From positions 1-64,000 of the forward strand of contig JBGSOG010000085.1 in assembly GCA_041739225.1 (NCBI GenBank): a stretch of DNA of 64,000 nucleotides, in the 5' to 3' direction. The notes beneath the pieces are model-generated. The model was not told the origin of the DNA. It worked only from the letters and a program-made list of their open reading frames with translations, and searched no databases. Shown piece by piece: positions 25,185-33,922 of the stretch. This DNA comes from BOKV01 sp041739225 (GTDB lineage: Bacteria > Pseudomonadota > Alphaproteobacteria > Rhizobiales > Rhizobiaceae). The stretch's first letter is position 1. Each line of letters opens with the position of its first letter. Both the position numbers and the translations under genes were made by a program.

Positions 25185-27703
25185 CGTTGAAAATGACCAG
25201 GAAAAACCAGGAAACAAACGCGTTGCGCCACGAACTCGTACCCGGCAGCCAGGTTGGCTGGTGGCAGCTTGGGCGCACCCGGGAGACCCGCTACGACATT
25301 GATGACAAGCCAATGTCGGGCGAGATGGACCCGTTTTTCTTCGTTACCAAGCACAAGAATTTTATCCCGCACGAATACCCCTGCCGTACGCAGTTTGCGC
25401 TAGAGCGCCGCGGCAAACGGCCTGATGAAACAGGGCGCTTTGACCATTCACGCAACTGGCTCCCATTCGGCTCGCCGCGCTTGGACCTTTCCGGTTTCTG
25501 GTTCCGGCCCACGATTCTGGGAACCTGGGCGCGCACATATATCGAGACGCGCGAGGCTGGTGCTGCACAGGTGCGGCTGGCCACTTGCGGCGGTGCCATT
25601 CTCTACGTCAACGGTGCTGAAATCGGCTGGACGGCACCTTACAGCCGCAACCTTGAAGCAGCACAAACCTTCAACATTGAACTGAAGGAAGGCGCCAACG
25701 AAGTCGAATTGTGGTTCGACGATCTGGCCGAGCGCGACGCCCGGTACTATTTCCAGTTGGATTATCTTTCCGGGCCGCAAGCGGTCACTGCGCTGCCTGC
25801 AGGAACCAGCGAAGCGACGGCATCGGCCATCGAGGCTGCGTTGTCGTCAATGCATTTTGAAAAACCCTCTTACATCAGCGGCGAAGTGGCGCTGGTGTTT
25901 GATCAGCCAATTCCGGCGGAAGTTTCGTCACATATCGGCATTGAGGGCGATTTCATGTCGATCGAGCATTTCAGCCTTGATCGCAGGATTGCCAGCGGCC
26001 AAACGCGGCTGGTCGTCGATGATGCTTTGAAATTGCCCAGTGATTTTCGCCATTTCAATGTCACCTTGAGCGCAGACGGTTTTTCAGCCAGTCGCGTGTT
26101 TGGGGTTGAAATATGCCAGGCGCTCGAACAGGGCAGCCCTCCTGATACGCTGGATGCGCGCATCGGCGAAACACTGGACTGGGTCGCAGAGCATTCAGAA
26201 GCCGATACCGTGCGGGCAATTGCCCGCCTTGCCACCGGGCGAAACGGGGCAGAAACCGAAGCAATGATCGACGCAATGTTGCCGGCCATCGAGGATTGTC
26301 ACGATTGCGCCGATTTCATTCTGGTTCCGCTGCTGTGGACCCGCTCGCAATTTCCAAAATTGCTTTCGCAACAAAGTGTTGAGTGCATTGATCGGGCAAT
26401 CCTCGACTACCGCTACTGGATGGACGAGCCGGGAAATGACGTTCAGTGGTATTTTTCCGAAAATCACGCCCTGTTGTTTCATACCGCAGCCTACATTGCA
26501 GGCCATCTTCTGCCCGAAGAAAAATTTCGCCGCTCCGGCAGAAAGGGGTCTGAACAATCGGCGGTCGGCGCAGCTAGGGTTCGTGCATGGCTCGATCATT
26601 TTGAGGCCTGGGAAATGGCAGAGTTCAACTCGGCGCCCTATTTTCCGATTGACTTGAAGGGACTTACCGCGCTTTACGCCCTTTCACCCGACGCCGACAT
26701 CCGTGAGCGTGCCGGAAAAGCCATCCTTCGACTGTTGCAGGTGGTTGCCAATTCTGCCCACCACGGCGTTGTCACCGCCGCGCAAGGCAGAAGTTATGAA
26801 CACACCTTGCGGGCAGGGCGCACGCTTGAACTGTCGGCCATTGCCCGCATGCTTTGGGGCAAAGGCAATTATGGCCGCAGATACCATTGCCTGCCGCAAC
26901 TGGCATTGTGCGTCCACGATCACGGCCTGAAAGTGCCGGCCGATCTCGAGCAGATCGCGTCTATTGCGCCGGGCAAATCCCAGGAATGGTGTTTCGCCCA
27001 GGGACAGGACAATTTTGCCCGGCTCTACCATCACAAGACCGCATCCCATGCCATGGGCTCGGCAGCCGCATATCGGTGGCACCAGTGGGGGTATCAGGAG
27101 ACCATCCTGCATTTGCGCCTCGGCACAAATCCGGATGCGCAAATCTGGATCAACCAGCCCGGCGAACTCATTCATTCAGGCTATGCAAGGCCGTCTTATT
27201 GGGGCGGGTGCGCGATGCTGCCGCGTGTCCACCAGTACCGCGACCTTGCCATCGTGATGTTTGAGGGGCAGGAGCCGCAACCCGCGCTGTCCCACGCATG
27301 GTTTCCACAGCAAGCCTTTGACACAGTTCGGCTTTTCGCTGGCCGGGCAGTGGCTCAGTGTGGAGACGGGATGGCGCTGGTTATCGGCGGCAAGCCGCTG
27401 GAGCTCGTCGCTACCGGCCCGACGGCAGGCAATGAATTGCGCCAGCCAGGTCTTTCCACCCGGTGGATCGTCAGGCTTGGCGATACACAGCAATTTGGCG
27501 GGCTGGATGCGTTCGCCGCAAGGTTTTCGGGGCTTCATGTTGAAGGTGACAAAGACGCAATACTGACCGTCAACGATCCGCAATACGGCAAAGTTACGTT
27601 CAATCCCGATGGTTCGATGGTAGCGGAAGGCCGACGAATTGATCCGCAGGACTGGACCGTGAAAGGTTCCCGTGCAAACCTGTTTGTCGGGAGTGACAAT
27701 TAA
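25181..27703 (+). CDS. Large uncharacterised carbohydrate-active-like protein in the uronide operon
   Basis: An 840-residue protein that I cannot place in a named family. Residues 60-200 look like a beta-sandwich carbohydrate-binding domain (WTRTY-like TWARTYIETR, CGGAILYVNGAEIGW, NEVELWFDDLAERDARYYFQLDY), as in front of rhamnosidases. Residues about 330-640 are helical and toroid-like (SENHALLFHTAAYIAGHLLPEE, EFNSAPYFPIDLKGLTALYAL), as in polysaccharide lyases and alpha/alpha-barrel hydrolases. The rest is beta-rich. No signal peptide is seen. It is coupled to kduI by GTGA (ATG 25193 is an alternative start) and followed by the sugar ABC importer, so a lyase or glycosidase making or trimming unsaturated uronides is likely. 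A PL27-like rhamnose-glucuronate lyase is one possibility; this is inference. Confidence 0.6.
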   Translation: MTLKMTRKNQETNALRHELVPGSQVGWWQLGRTRETRYDIDDKPMSGEMDPFFFVTKHKNFIPHEYPCRTQFALERRGKRPDETGRFDHSRNWLPFGSPRLDLSGFWFRPTILGTWARTYIETREAGAAQVRLATCGGAILYVNGAEIGWTAPYSRNLEAAQTFNIELKEGANEVELWFDDLAERDARYYFQLDYLSGPQAVTALPAGTSEATASAIEAALSSMHFEKPSYISGEVALVFDQPIPAEVSSHIGIEGDFMSIEHFSLDRRIASGQTRLVVDDALKLPSDFRHFNVTLSADGFSASRVFGVEICQALEQGSPPDTLDARIGETLDWVAEHSEADTVRAIARLATGRNGAETEAMIDAMLPAIEDCHDCADFILVPLLWTRSQFPKLLSQQSVECIDRAILDYRYWMDEPGNDVQWYFSENHALLFHTAAYIAGHLLPEEKFRRSGRKGSEQSAVGAARVRAWLDHFEAWEMAEFNSAPYFPIDLKGLTALYALSPDADIRERAGKAILRLLQVVANSAHHGVVTAAQGRSYEHTLRAGRTLELSAIARMLWGKGNYGRRYHCLPQLALCVHDHGLKVPADLEQIASIAPGKSQEWCFAQGQDNFARLYHHKTASHAMGSAAAYRWHQWGYQETILHLRLGTNPDAQIWINQPGELIHSGYARPSYWGGCAMLPRVHQYRDLAIVMFEGQEPQPALSHAWFPQQAFDTVRLFAGRAVAQCGDGMALVIGGKPLELVATGPTAGNELRQPGLSTRWIVRLGDTQQFGGLDAFAARFSGLHVEGDKDAILTVNDPQYGKVTFNPDGSMVAEGRRIDPQDWTVKGSRANLFVGSDN

Positions 27704-27783
27704 GAAAAAGACCGGACAGCCATCTGGGCAAAACCCGGCTATCGCCATCGAAACATGATCGTTTTTTCTGGAGGAGAAAAGCA

Positions 27784-29055
27784 ATGGTAAAAGTGAAATC
27801 CCTGCTTGGTGCGTTTGCGCTGAGCCTTGCAGCATCGACCGCCTTTGCCGGCGACGTTCGCATGATGTGGTATTCCGACGGTGTGGAAGGCGAGGTCATG
27901 GCCGACCTCGTTGCCCGCTTCAACAAGGAAAACCCGGGCATCAACGTCATTCTGGACAATGTCGCTTACAAGGTCGTTCAGGAACAATTGCCGGTTGAAC
28001 TTGAAGCTGGCACAGGCCCTGACATCGCCCGCGTGACCAACATCAAGGCTTTGGCCAACCATTGGCTGGACCTGACCCCGCATGTTGCCGACCCGGCCTA
28101 CTGGCAGGCAAATTTCGGCGACCAGTTCGACTGGATGCGTCCCGACGGTTCAACTGCCATCCCCGGCTTCATGACGCAGATCACATTGACCGGCGGTTAC
28201 GCCAACAAGACGCTGTTCGAGCAGGCTGGCGTGCCGCTTCCAGGCGAGACCGCAACCTGGGACGAGTGGGTTGAAGCTGCCGGAAAGGTGCAGGACAGCC
28301 AGAAGCTCAATGCCGCCATCGCCATTGACCGTTCCGGTCACCGCATTTCGGGTCCCAATGTGTCTTTTGGCTCCAATTATATTGCCGCAGACCGCATGCC
28401 CGGACCTTTGGATGACGGTGCAAAGGCATTTGCCGAAAAGCTGGTCAAATGGACTGCCGATGGTCGCATGAACAAGGAAATCTGGGTGTCTGCGGCCGGC
28501 ACAACATACCGTCCGGCGATTGATGACTTCGTCAATGGACAGATCGCGTACTACTATTCCGGTTCCTGGCAGATTTCGGCACTTTCCACCAAGATCGGCA
28601 AGAACTTTGATTGGGTAGCTACCGGTTCGCCGTGCGGCCCAACAGCCTGCTCGGGACTTCCTGGCGGCGCGGCGCTTGTCGGTATAAAATATACCAAAAA
28701 CGCCGCTGAAGTTGGCAAGGTCATGGATTTCTTCGCCCGTGAAGACATCGTGCGTGAATTCACCGAGCGCACCTTGTTCCTGCCCGCGCACAAGGGCGTC
28801 ATTGGCGGCAAGATCGACTTCAAGACCGATGATGCCAACGTCAAGGCCGCCCTCGAAAGCTACGTGAAGGCCACAACCAAGGTCCATGCCAATGCTGGTG
28901 CATTGCCGGCCTGGAAGTGGGGTTCGGTCTATTATGGCGCACTGGTGACCCGCATTAGCCAGGTCATGGCTGGTGAAATGCCGCTGGCCGACGCTTATGT
29001 TAAGATCGACGAGGACATCAAGGCGAAGGTCGAAGAAGCCTCGAAGAAACAGTAA
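27784..29055 (+). CDS. Sugar ABC-importer substrate-binding protein, family 1
   Basis: A 423-residue exported solute-binding protein. The signal peptide spans residues 1-22 (LLGAFALSLAASTAFAGD). The mature start VRMMWYSDGVEGEVMADLVARFNKENPGI and the aromatic-rich later parts (GQIAYYYSGSWQI, ALPAWKWGSVYYGALV) are typical of CUT1 oligosaccharide-binding proteins related to MalE/UgpB. It should bind the uronide oligosaccharide that the operon degrades and hand it to the two downstream permeases. The start is supported by GGAGGAGAAAAG. The gap to the first permease gene is 15 bases. Ligand identity is inferred from neighbours only. Confidence 0.88.
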   Translation: MVKVKSLLGAFALSLAASTAFAGDVRMMWYSDGVEGEVMADLVARFNKENPGINVILDNVAYKVVQEQLPVELEAGTGPDIARVTNIKALANHWLDLTPHVADPAYWQANFGDQFDWMRPDGSTAIPGFMTQITLTGGYANKTLFEQAGVPLPGETATWDEWVEAAGKVQDSQKLNAAIAIDRSGHRISGPNVSFGSNYIAADRMPGPLDDGAKAFAEKLVKWTADGRMNKEIWVSAAGTTYRPAIDDFVNGQIAYYYSGSWQISALSTKIGKNFDWVATGSPCGPTACSGLPGGAALVGIKYTKNAAEVGKVMDFFAREDIVREFTERTLFLPAHKGVIGGKIDFKTDDANVKAALESYVKATTKVHANAGALPAWKWGSVYYGALVTRISQVMAGEMPLADAYVKIDEDIKAKVEEASKKQ

Positions 29056-29070
29056 GTCGGTACAGGGTCG

Positions 29071-30096
29071 ATGGCCAACGCCTTGACCATGCTTTCCGAA
29101 AGGGCCGGCGCCATCATCATGGCGCCGGTTCGACTGCTGGCAATGGCTTTTGATCCGCCATTGCGGCTTTGGCAAAAATGGACCGGCCAAAATGGCATGG
29201 CCGCTTTTTTCCTTGCGCCAAACCTTGCGGTGTTCGGCATTTTTGTCCTTTTTCCCCTGGTCATCAATTTCGCCTATTCAATGACCGGCGGCGCGGCACT
29301 GTTCCTCGAAGACCGTGTCTATGTCGGCGCCGACCAGTACGAGCGGCTTTTCACCTGCCAATCCTATCTTGACCCCAAGGGGTGCGCTGAAGACCTGTTT
29401 TGGACCGCGGTCTGGAACACCGGGTTGTTTGTGGTGTTGCAGGTTGCCCTGATGACAGTGGTTGCGCTGATAACCGCGCTGGTGCTCAATCGGGATTTGC
29501 GCGCACGTTCGTTCTGGCGGGCGGTTTTCTTCTTCCCCGTCCTGCTCTCCCCCGTCGTGGTAGGCCTCATCTGGCGCTGGATCTTGCAACGCCAGGGCCT
29601 GCTCAATTACGGCATGCTGGAAATGGGTTTTGAACCTGTTACCTGGCTTGCCGAGCGCAATTGGGCCTTTACCGCAGCGATCCTGGTTTCCGTATGGGCC
29701 CATGTCGGCTTTTACGCGCTGATCCTGCTGGCCGGCTTGCAGGCTATCCCGCGCGATTTGTATGAAGCCGCCGAAATGGATGGCACACGCCCGGCACGCA
29801 TGTTCTGGCGCATCACGCTGCCTTTGCTCGCGCCCAATCTTCTCGTGGTGCTGGTCCTCACCTTGATCCGCGCCGTGCAGATATTTGACGAGGTATACGT
29901 GCTCACCGGTGGCGGGCCTGGAACCAGCACGCTGTTCATCACGCAATACATCTATGAAGTGGGTTTTGCCTCGCTGCTGCGAAATCCGGGGCTGGCATCT
30001 GCCGCTTCCATCCTGATGGGCGGAGTGCTGGTGGTGTTGACCCTGATCCAGCTTGGCATTGCAAGGCGCAATGAACTGCGGAGTGGCAAGCGATGA
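29071..30096 (+). CDS. Sugar ABC-importer permease, MalF/UgpA type
   Basis: A 341-residue inner-membrane permease of the CUT1 family with six hydrophobic segments, the first near residues 48-72 (FFLAPNLAVFGIFVLFPLV). The EAA loop is YEAAEMDGTRPARMFWRITLPLL, followed by VYVLTGGGPGTST, a strong MalF/UgpA signature. About 45 extra cytosolic residues precede the first helix, and the first periplasmic loop holds two cysteines (TCQSYLDPKGC) that might form a disulfide. Its end overlaps the partner permease by four bases (ATGA). Confidence 0.9.
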   Translation: MANALTMLSERAGAIIMAPVRLLAMAFDPPLRLWQKWTGQNGMAAFFLAPNLAVFGIFVLFPLVINFAYSMTGGAALFLEDRVYVGADQYERLFTCQSYLDPKGCAEDLFWTAVWNTGLFVVLQVALMTVVALITALVLNRDLRARSFWRAVFFFPVLLSPVVVGLIWRWILQRQGLLNYGMLEMGFEPVTWLAERNWAFTAAILVSVWAHVGFYALILLAGLQAIPRDLYEAAEMDGTRPARMFWRITLPLLAPNLLVVLVLTLIRAVQIFDEVYVLTGGGPGTSTLFITQYIYEVGFASLLRNPGLASAASILMGGVLVVLTLIQLGIARRNELRSGKR

Positions 30097-31145
30097 GCAC
30101 CGTTTGGCAGTTCCTTACGGCGCGACGGGGAGGCAAAAGCTGGGACTGGACCGATGTGTTCACCTGGTTCTGGCTGATCGGCGGCGTCATCTTGATGTTC
30201 GGCCCTGCGGTCTGGCTGGTCAATTCATCGTTCAAGACACCGGCGGCGCTGGCCGAGTTTCCGCCCTCCATCCTTCCCTATGTGACGGCGCAGATCGCCG
30301 TGCCGGGCCATGACAAGCCGCTTGATCTGTACGAGGTCACCGACGAGGCCGGGAAGGTTCGGGTGCTGGCGGAAATCCGCCGCATCGGCATTGTCTCGCA
30401 AATGATAGACCCGGCGAAACCGGAGGAAATCATCAAGGTTCCCATTGAACAGCGCAAAGCCAAGCGTTCTGTTTCGTTCTCATTCGACAACTACGTCAAG
30501 CCGTTTCTCGCTTTCGATTTTTTCCTCTATTTGCGCAATTCGGTGTTTGTCACCGTGATGGCAACGATCATTACGCTGCTGACCAATTCCATGGCTGCAT
30601 TTGCCCTGTCGAAGTACAATTTCACCGGGCGCTCGTTCGTCATGCTGATCATCGTTGCTACGCTGATGGTGCCGCTGTCGGTCATTCTGGTGCCTTTGTA
30701 CTCGGTCATTTCGGCGATGGGACTGTTCAACTCGCTGTGGGGTGTAATCCTGCCGACGGTGGCAACGCCGACCGGCGTGTTCATGCTTCGCCAGTACATG
30801 CTGACCATTCCCGACGAACTGCTCGATGCCGCCCGCATGGACAAGGCTTCCGAGTGGCAAATCTACTGGCGTATCATCCTGCCATTGACCGCACCCGCTT
30901 TGGCGGTGCTGGCGATCTTCTCGGTGGTCTGGCGCTGGAATGATTTTCTGTGGCCGCTGATCGTGCTTTCGCGCAAGGAACTTTACACCCTCCAGGTGGG
31001 TCTCAACGTTTACGCGGGCGAGCTCAACGTCGAATGGCACTACATTCTCGCCATGACTGTTGTGACCATGATCCCGGTCGTTATCGTGTTTATTTTTCTG
31101 CAAAAATTCATCACGGCCGGCATCGCCGGAACCGGATTGAAATAG
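30093..31145 (+). CDS. Sugar ABC-importer permease, MalG/UgpE type, with periplasmic insertion
   Basis: A 350-residue inner-membrane permease of the CUT1 family. The first helix is near residues 28-48; the canonical MalG core starts at SFDNYVKPF (about 130) with five further helices. The EAA loop is LLDAARMDKASEWQIYWRIILPL, and the C-terminus ends in the usual FIFLQKFITAGIAGTGLK. Between the first helix and the core is a charged, soluble segment of about 80 residues (around 50-130, with AVPGHDKPLDLYEVTDEAGK), unlike the roughly 280-residue standard MalG/UgpE. It may contact the binding protein on the periplasmic side. It follows its partner with a four-base overlap and precedes the ATPase by ten bases. 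Confidence 0.9.
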   Translation: MSTVWQFLTARRGGKSWDWTDVFTWFWLIGGVILMFGPAVWLVNSSFKTPAALAEFPPSILPYVTAQIAVPGHDKPLDLYEVTDEAGKVRVLAEIRRIGIVSQMIDPAKPEEIIKVPIEQRKAKRSVSFSFDNYVKPFLAFDFFLYLRNSVFVTVMATIITLLTNSMAAFALSKYNFTGRSFVMLIIVATLMVPLSVILVPLYSVISAMGLFNSLWGVILPTVATPTGVFMLRQYMLTIPDELLDAARMDKASEWQIYWRIILPLTAPALAVLAIFSVVWRWNDFLWPLIVLSRKELYTLQVGLNVYAGELNVEWHYILAMTVVTMIPVVIVFIFLQKFITAGIAGTGLK

Positions 31146-31155
31146 GAGCACCCCT

Positions 31156-32229
31156 GTGAGCCGCATCACGCTTGAGAAGGTCGCCAAACGCTTCGGCAGC
31201 GTTGCCGTGCTGCACGAAATCGACCTTGCCATCGAAGACGGGGAACTGGTGGTGTTTGTTGGCCCTTCGGGCTGTGGCAAGTCCACTTTGCTGCGTTTGA
31301 TCGCGGGCCTGGACAAGCCTACGTCTGGAAAAATCGCCATCGACGGAAAAACCGTCAACGATGTCGCTGCGGCAGATCGCGGGCTGGCGATGGTGTTCCA
31401 GTCCTATGCGCTTTATCCGCACATGAGCGTTCGGCAAAATCTCGCCTTTGGCCTCGAAAACGCACGTTTGCCCCGAGATGAAATTGACAAGCGGCTGGCT
31501 GAAGCCACACGGATGCTGGCGATTGAGCCTTATCTCGACCGAAAGCCCGGGCAGCTTTCCGGCGGCCAGCGCCAGCGCGTAGCAATTGGCCGCGCCATCG
31601 TGCGCAGTCCGACAGCTTTCCTGCTCGACGAGCCGTTGTCGAACCTGGATGCCGAACTTCGCGGTTCGATGCGCGCCGAATTGAGCGCGCTGCACGAGCG
31701 CCTCGGCACCACGATGATTTATGTTACCCACGACCAGATCGAAGCAATGACTTTGGCCGACCGCATTGTGGTCCTGCGGGCGGGCAGGGTGGAGCAGGTG
31801 GACACACCGCTCAATCTCTACAACAAACCGGCCAACCGGTTTGTTGCCGGCTTTATCGGTGCGCCAGCCATGAATTTCGCTCCGGCCAAGGTCAGGGCTT
31901 CCAGTGGTGGAACCATAACTGCCGCATGTTTTGGCAGCGAGGCCACTTTGCCGGGTGAAGCAGCGGCTGGCGCCGACATTCTTGTTGGCGTGCGTCCCCA
32001 CCATTTGCGCCGTGCGACAGGCAGGGACGGTATTGATGCAAGCGTTGAGCTGACTGAGTCGCTGGGTGCTGAAACAGTCGTTCACTGCCGTACGCCGGAT
32101 GATGTGCGCCTGATTGCCGTGCTCGCCGGTCAGGAACGACTGAAGCCTGGCGACAGCATCAAGCTGGCTTTTGCGCCTGCGGAAACCCACGCTTTCGACA
32201 GCGACGGAAAGCGCCTTCCCGGCAATTGA
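31156..32229 (+). CDS. Sugar ABC-importer ATP-binding protein, MalK/UgpC/MsmX type
   Basis: A 357-residue ATPase. The nucleotide-binding domain has Walker A GPSGCGKST (about 36-44), the Q-loop FQSYALYPHM, signature LSGGQRQR, Walker B AFLLDEPLSNLD and the switch histidine in YVTHDQ. The C-terminal regulatory region from about 240 (FIGAPAMNFAPA, then GVRPHHLRRA) is the TOBE-type domain of MalK-like subunits. It energises the CUT1 importer encoded directly upstream. Start is GTG 31156, with GGAG seven bases before it. The 3' end meets the convergent hydrolase gene with only two bases between stop codons. Confidence 0.92.
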   Translation: MSRITLEKVAKRFGSVAVLHEIDLAIEDGELVVFVGPSGCGKSTLLRLIAGLDKPTSGKIAIDGKTVNDVAAADRGLAMVFQSYALYPHMSVRQNLAFGLENARLPRDEIDKRLAEATRMLAIEPYLDRKPGQLSGGQRQRVAIGRAIVRSPTAFLLDEPLSNLDAELRGSMRAELSALHERLGTTMIYVTHDQIEAMTLADRIVVLRAGRVEQVDTPLNLYNKPANRFVAGFIGAPAMNFAPAKVRASSGGTITAACFGSEATLPGEAAAGADILVGVRPHHLRRATGRDGIDASVELTESLGAETVVHCRTPDDVRLIAVLAGQERLKPGDSIKLAFAPAETHAFDSDGKRLPGN

Positions 32230-32231
32230 CT

Positions 32232-33122
32232 TCAGAAAAGATGCCTTTTGAAGAAAGACAGCATGGCTTTTCGCATGGCCGGCGTTTCGACATGGCCTGA
32301 TTGGGGCTCGCGAACAATCTCCAGAAGTTCCGGCACACCCGCTTTGCGATAGGCTTCTACGAGTTCCGCCAGTGCCGGATTTGCAGCACTTGGCGGCGTC
32401 AATGGATCAAGATCGCCGATGCAGGCGAGTTGCGGACGTGGCGCAATCATGCCGGCAATTTGTCCGTTGCTGGCAACATTCAATAGGTTCGGCACCGTCA
32501 GGTAAATGCCATGCAAATCATGCGCGCCCGATTGGATGAGTTCTTCAAAGTTCGCGAAACAGCATTGATGTACAATTGCCGAAATCCGCTGGTCGACTGC
32601 TGCCAGCCAATATCCCAGTGTTGCCCCCATCGATATGCCGAAACAGCCGATACGCCGGGTGTCGATGTCGGGCCTTGCGCAGAGCCAGTCCAGCACCGAG
32701 GAAAGCTCCGCCAGCATTTGCCCGGCAAGGCTCCCTCCGTGCCACAATGCGGCCTTCGTGGCAGCGCTTTCGGTAATGCCCTGGCGTTCGCCAAAACAAG
32801 GCAGGTCAATGCACAGCGCCGCAAATCCCTCACCGGCAAACACCGGTCCGGGTGCCGATTGCAGGGCAGGACGACCATCCAGCAACTCGCCCGCACCAAT
32901 GTGGTAGCGGTTGCCATGCGCGTGGATCAGCAGGATTGCAGGGAGCTTCCCGGAAGCGCCTGCGGGCCTTGTCAGAATGCCGCGGACGTTTTCGCCAGCC
33001 AACGTCTGAAAAGTCAGCGTTTCAATGTCGAGGCCCTCGCCACTGGTCTGCGAGCCCCCAACAAATTTGAGCGGGTGCTTTCCGAGCTCAAACAACTGGC
33101 GAAGGCGGGCGGCGTCTGGCAT
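32232..33122 (-). CDS. Alpha/beta-hydrolase, acetyl-esterase or dienelactone-hydrolase-like
   Basis: A 296-residue alpha/beta-hydrolase. The nucleophile elbow GISMGA puts S164 in place; candidates for the acid and base are D237 or D239 in CIGDLDPLTPP and H277 in QSGHVET. The N-terminal strand region (ETLTFQTLAGENVRGILTRPAG...PAILLIHAHG) resembles acetyl-xylan-esterase-like and DLH-like esterases linked to polysaccharide utilisation. No signal peptide is seen. It is encoded opposite the rest of the uronide operon, convergent with the ATPase gene and divergent from kduD, with 29 bases between the two starts. An esterase removing acetyl or methyl groups from uronides would fit; this is inference. 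ATG 33122 lacks a clear Shine-Dalgarno. Confidence 0.7.
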   Translation of the reverse strand: MPDAARLRQLFELGKHPLKFVGGSQTSGEGLDIETLTFQTLAGENVRGILTRPAGASGKLPAILLIHAHGNRYHIGAGELLDGRPALQSAPGPVFAGEGFAALCIDLPCFGERQGITESAATKAALWHGGSLAGQMLAELSSVLDWLCARPDIDTRRIGCFGISMGATLGYWLAAVDQRISAIVHQCCFANFEELIQSGAHDLHGIYLTVPNLLNVASNGQIAGMIAPRPQLACIGDLDPLTPPSAANPALAELVEAYRKAGVPELLEIVREPQSGHVETPAMRKAMLSFFKRHLF

Positions 33123-33151
33123 TAAGGGGCAACCGGCAGGAGTGTTGAACG

Positions 33152-33922
33152 ATGAATCACCATAATCAATTTTCCCTCGAAGGCGAGTGCGCGCTGGTAA
33201 CCGGCGGAGCTGGAGGCATAGGCAGGGCGATTGCAATAGCCATGGCCAATGCCGGGGCCGATGTGGCAATAACCACCCACCGCAATCCCGGTGATGAAAC
33301 ACTGGCCGCAATTGTTGCAGCCGGACGCAAGGCACATGCGGTTTCCGTTGACCTTGCCAGCATTGATACCGCCGCAGCAGCCGATGTAATCGCCAATGGT
33401 GCCGCAGCGCTTGGCAAGGTTTCGATACTTGTCAACAATGCAGGCATCGTCCGGCGCATGGAGGCAGCACAGCACAGCGAAGAGGATTGGCAATCGGTGA
33501 TGGACACCAACCTCAACGCGGTCTGGCGGTTGTCGCAGGCGGCTGGCCGCAAAATGCTGGACGCTGGTCACGGCAAGATCATCAACATCGCGTCTTTGCT
33601 GTCTTTCCAGGGCGGCATCCGCATTCCGGGTTATGCAGCAGCCAAGCATGGGGTTGCGGGCCTGACCAAGGCCCTGGCCAATGAGTGGTCGGGCAAGGGT
33701 GTCAATGTCAATGCCATCGCGCCGGGTTACATTGTTACCGACAACACCACAGCCCTGCGCGCCGATCCTGACCGGTACCGGCAGATATTGGAACGCATCC
33801 CCGCCGGGCGCTGGGGTGAAGCGGAAGAGATTGCCGGAACAGCGGTGTTCCTGGCTTCACCCGCGGCCAATTATGTTCACGGCCACGTGTTGGCAGTCGA
33901 TGGCGGCTGGCTGGCGCGCTAG
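33152..33922 (+). CDS. kduD: 2-dehydro-3-deoxy-D-gluconate 5-dehydrogenase
   Basis: A 256-residue short-chain dehydrogenase. KduD reduces 3-deoxy-D-glycero-2,5-hexodiulosonate, the KduI product, to 2-keto-3-deoxy-D-gluconate with NAD(P)H. The dinucleotide motif TGGAGGIG (17-24), NNAG (95-98) and the triad S148, Y161, K165 are all present. The segments ALANEWSGKGVNVNAIAPGY, TDNTTALRAD, ERIPAGRW and the C-terminal VDGGWLAR are characteristic of KduD rather than of general SDR enzymes. AGGAG precedes the start. Its stop codon shares a CTAG with the stop of the aconitase X small subunit on the other strand. KDG kinase and aldolase genes needed next are not in the window. Confidence 0.92.
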   Translation: MNHHNQFSLEGECALVTGGAGGIGRAIAIAMANAGADVAITTHRNPGDETLAAIVAAGRKAHAVSVDLASIDTAAAADVIANGAAALGKVSILVNNAGIVRRMEAAQHSEEDWQSVMDTNLNAVWRLSQAAGRKMLDAGHGKIINIASLLSFQGGIRIPGYAAAKHGVAGLTKALANEWSGKGVNVNAIAPGYIVTDNTTALRADPDRYRQILERIPAGRWGEAEEIAGTAVFLASPAANYVHGHVLAVDGGWLAR

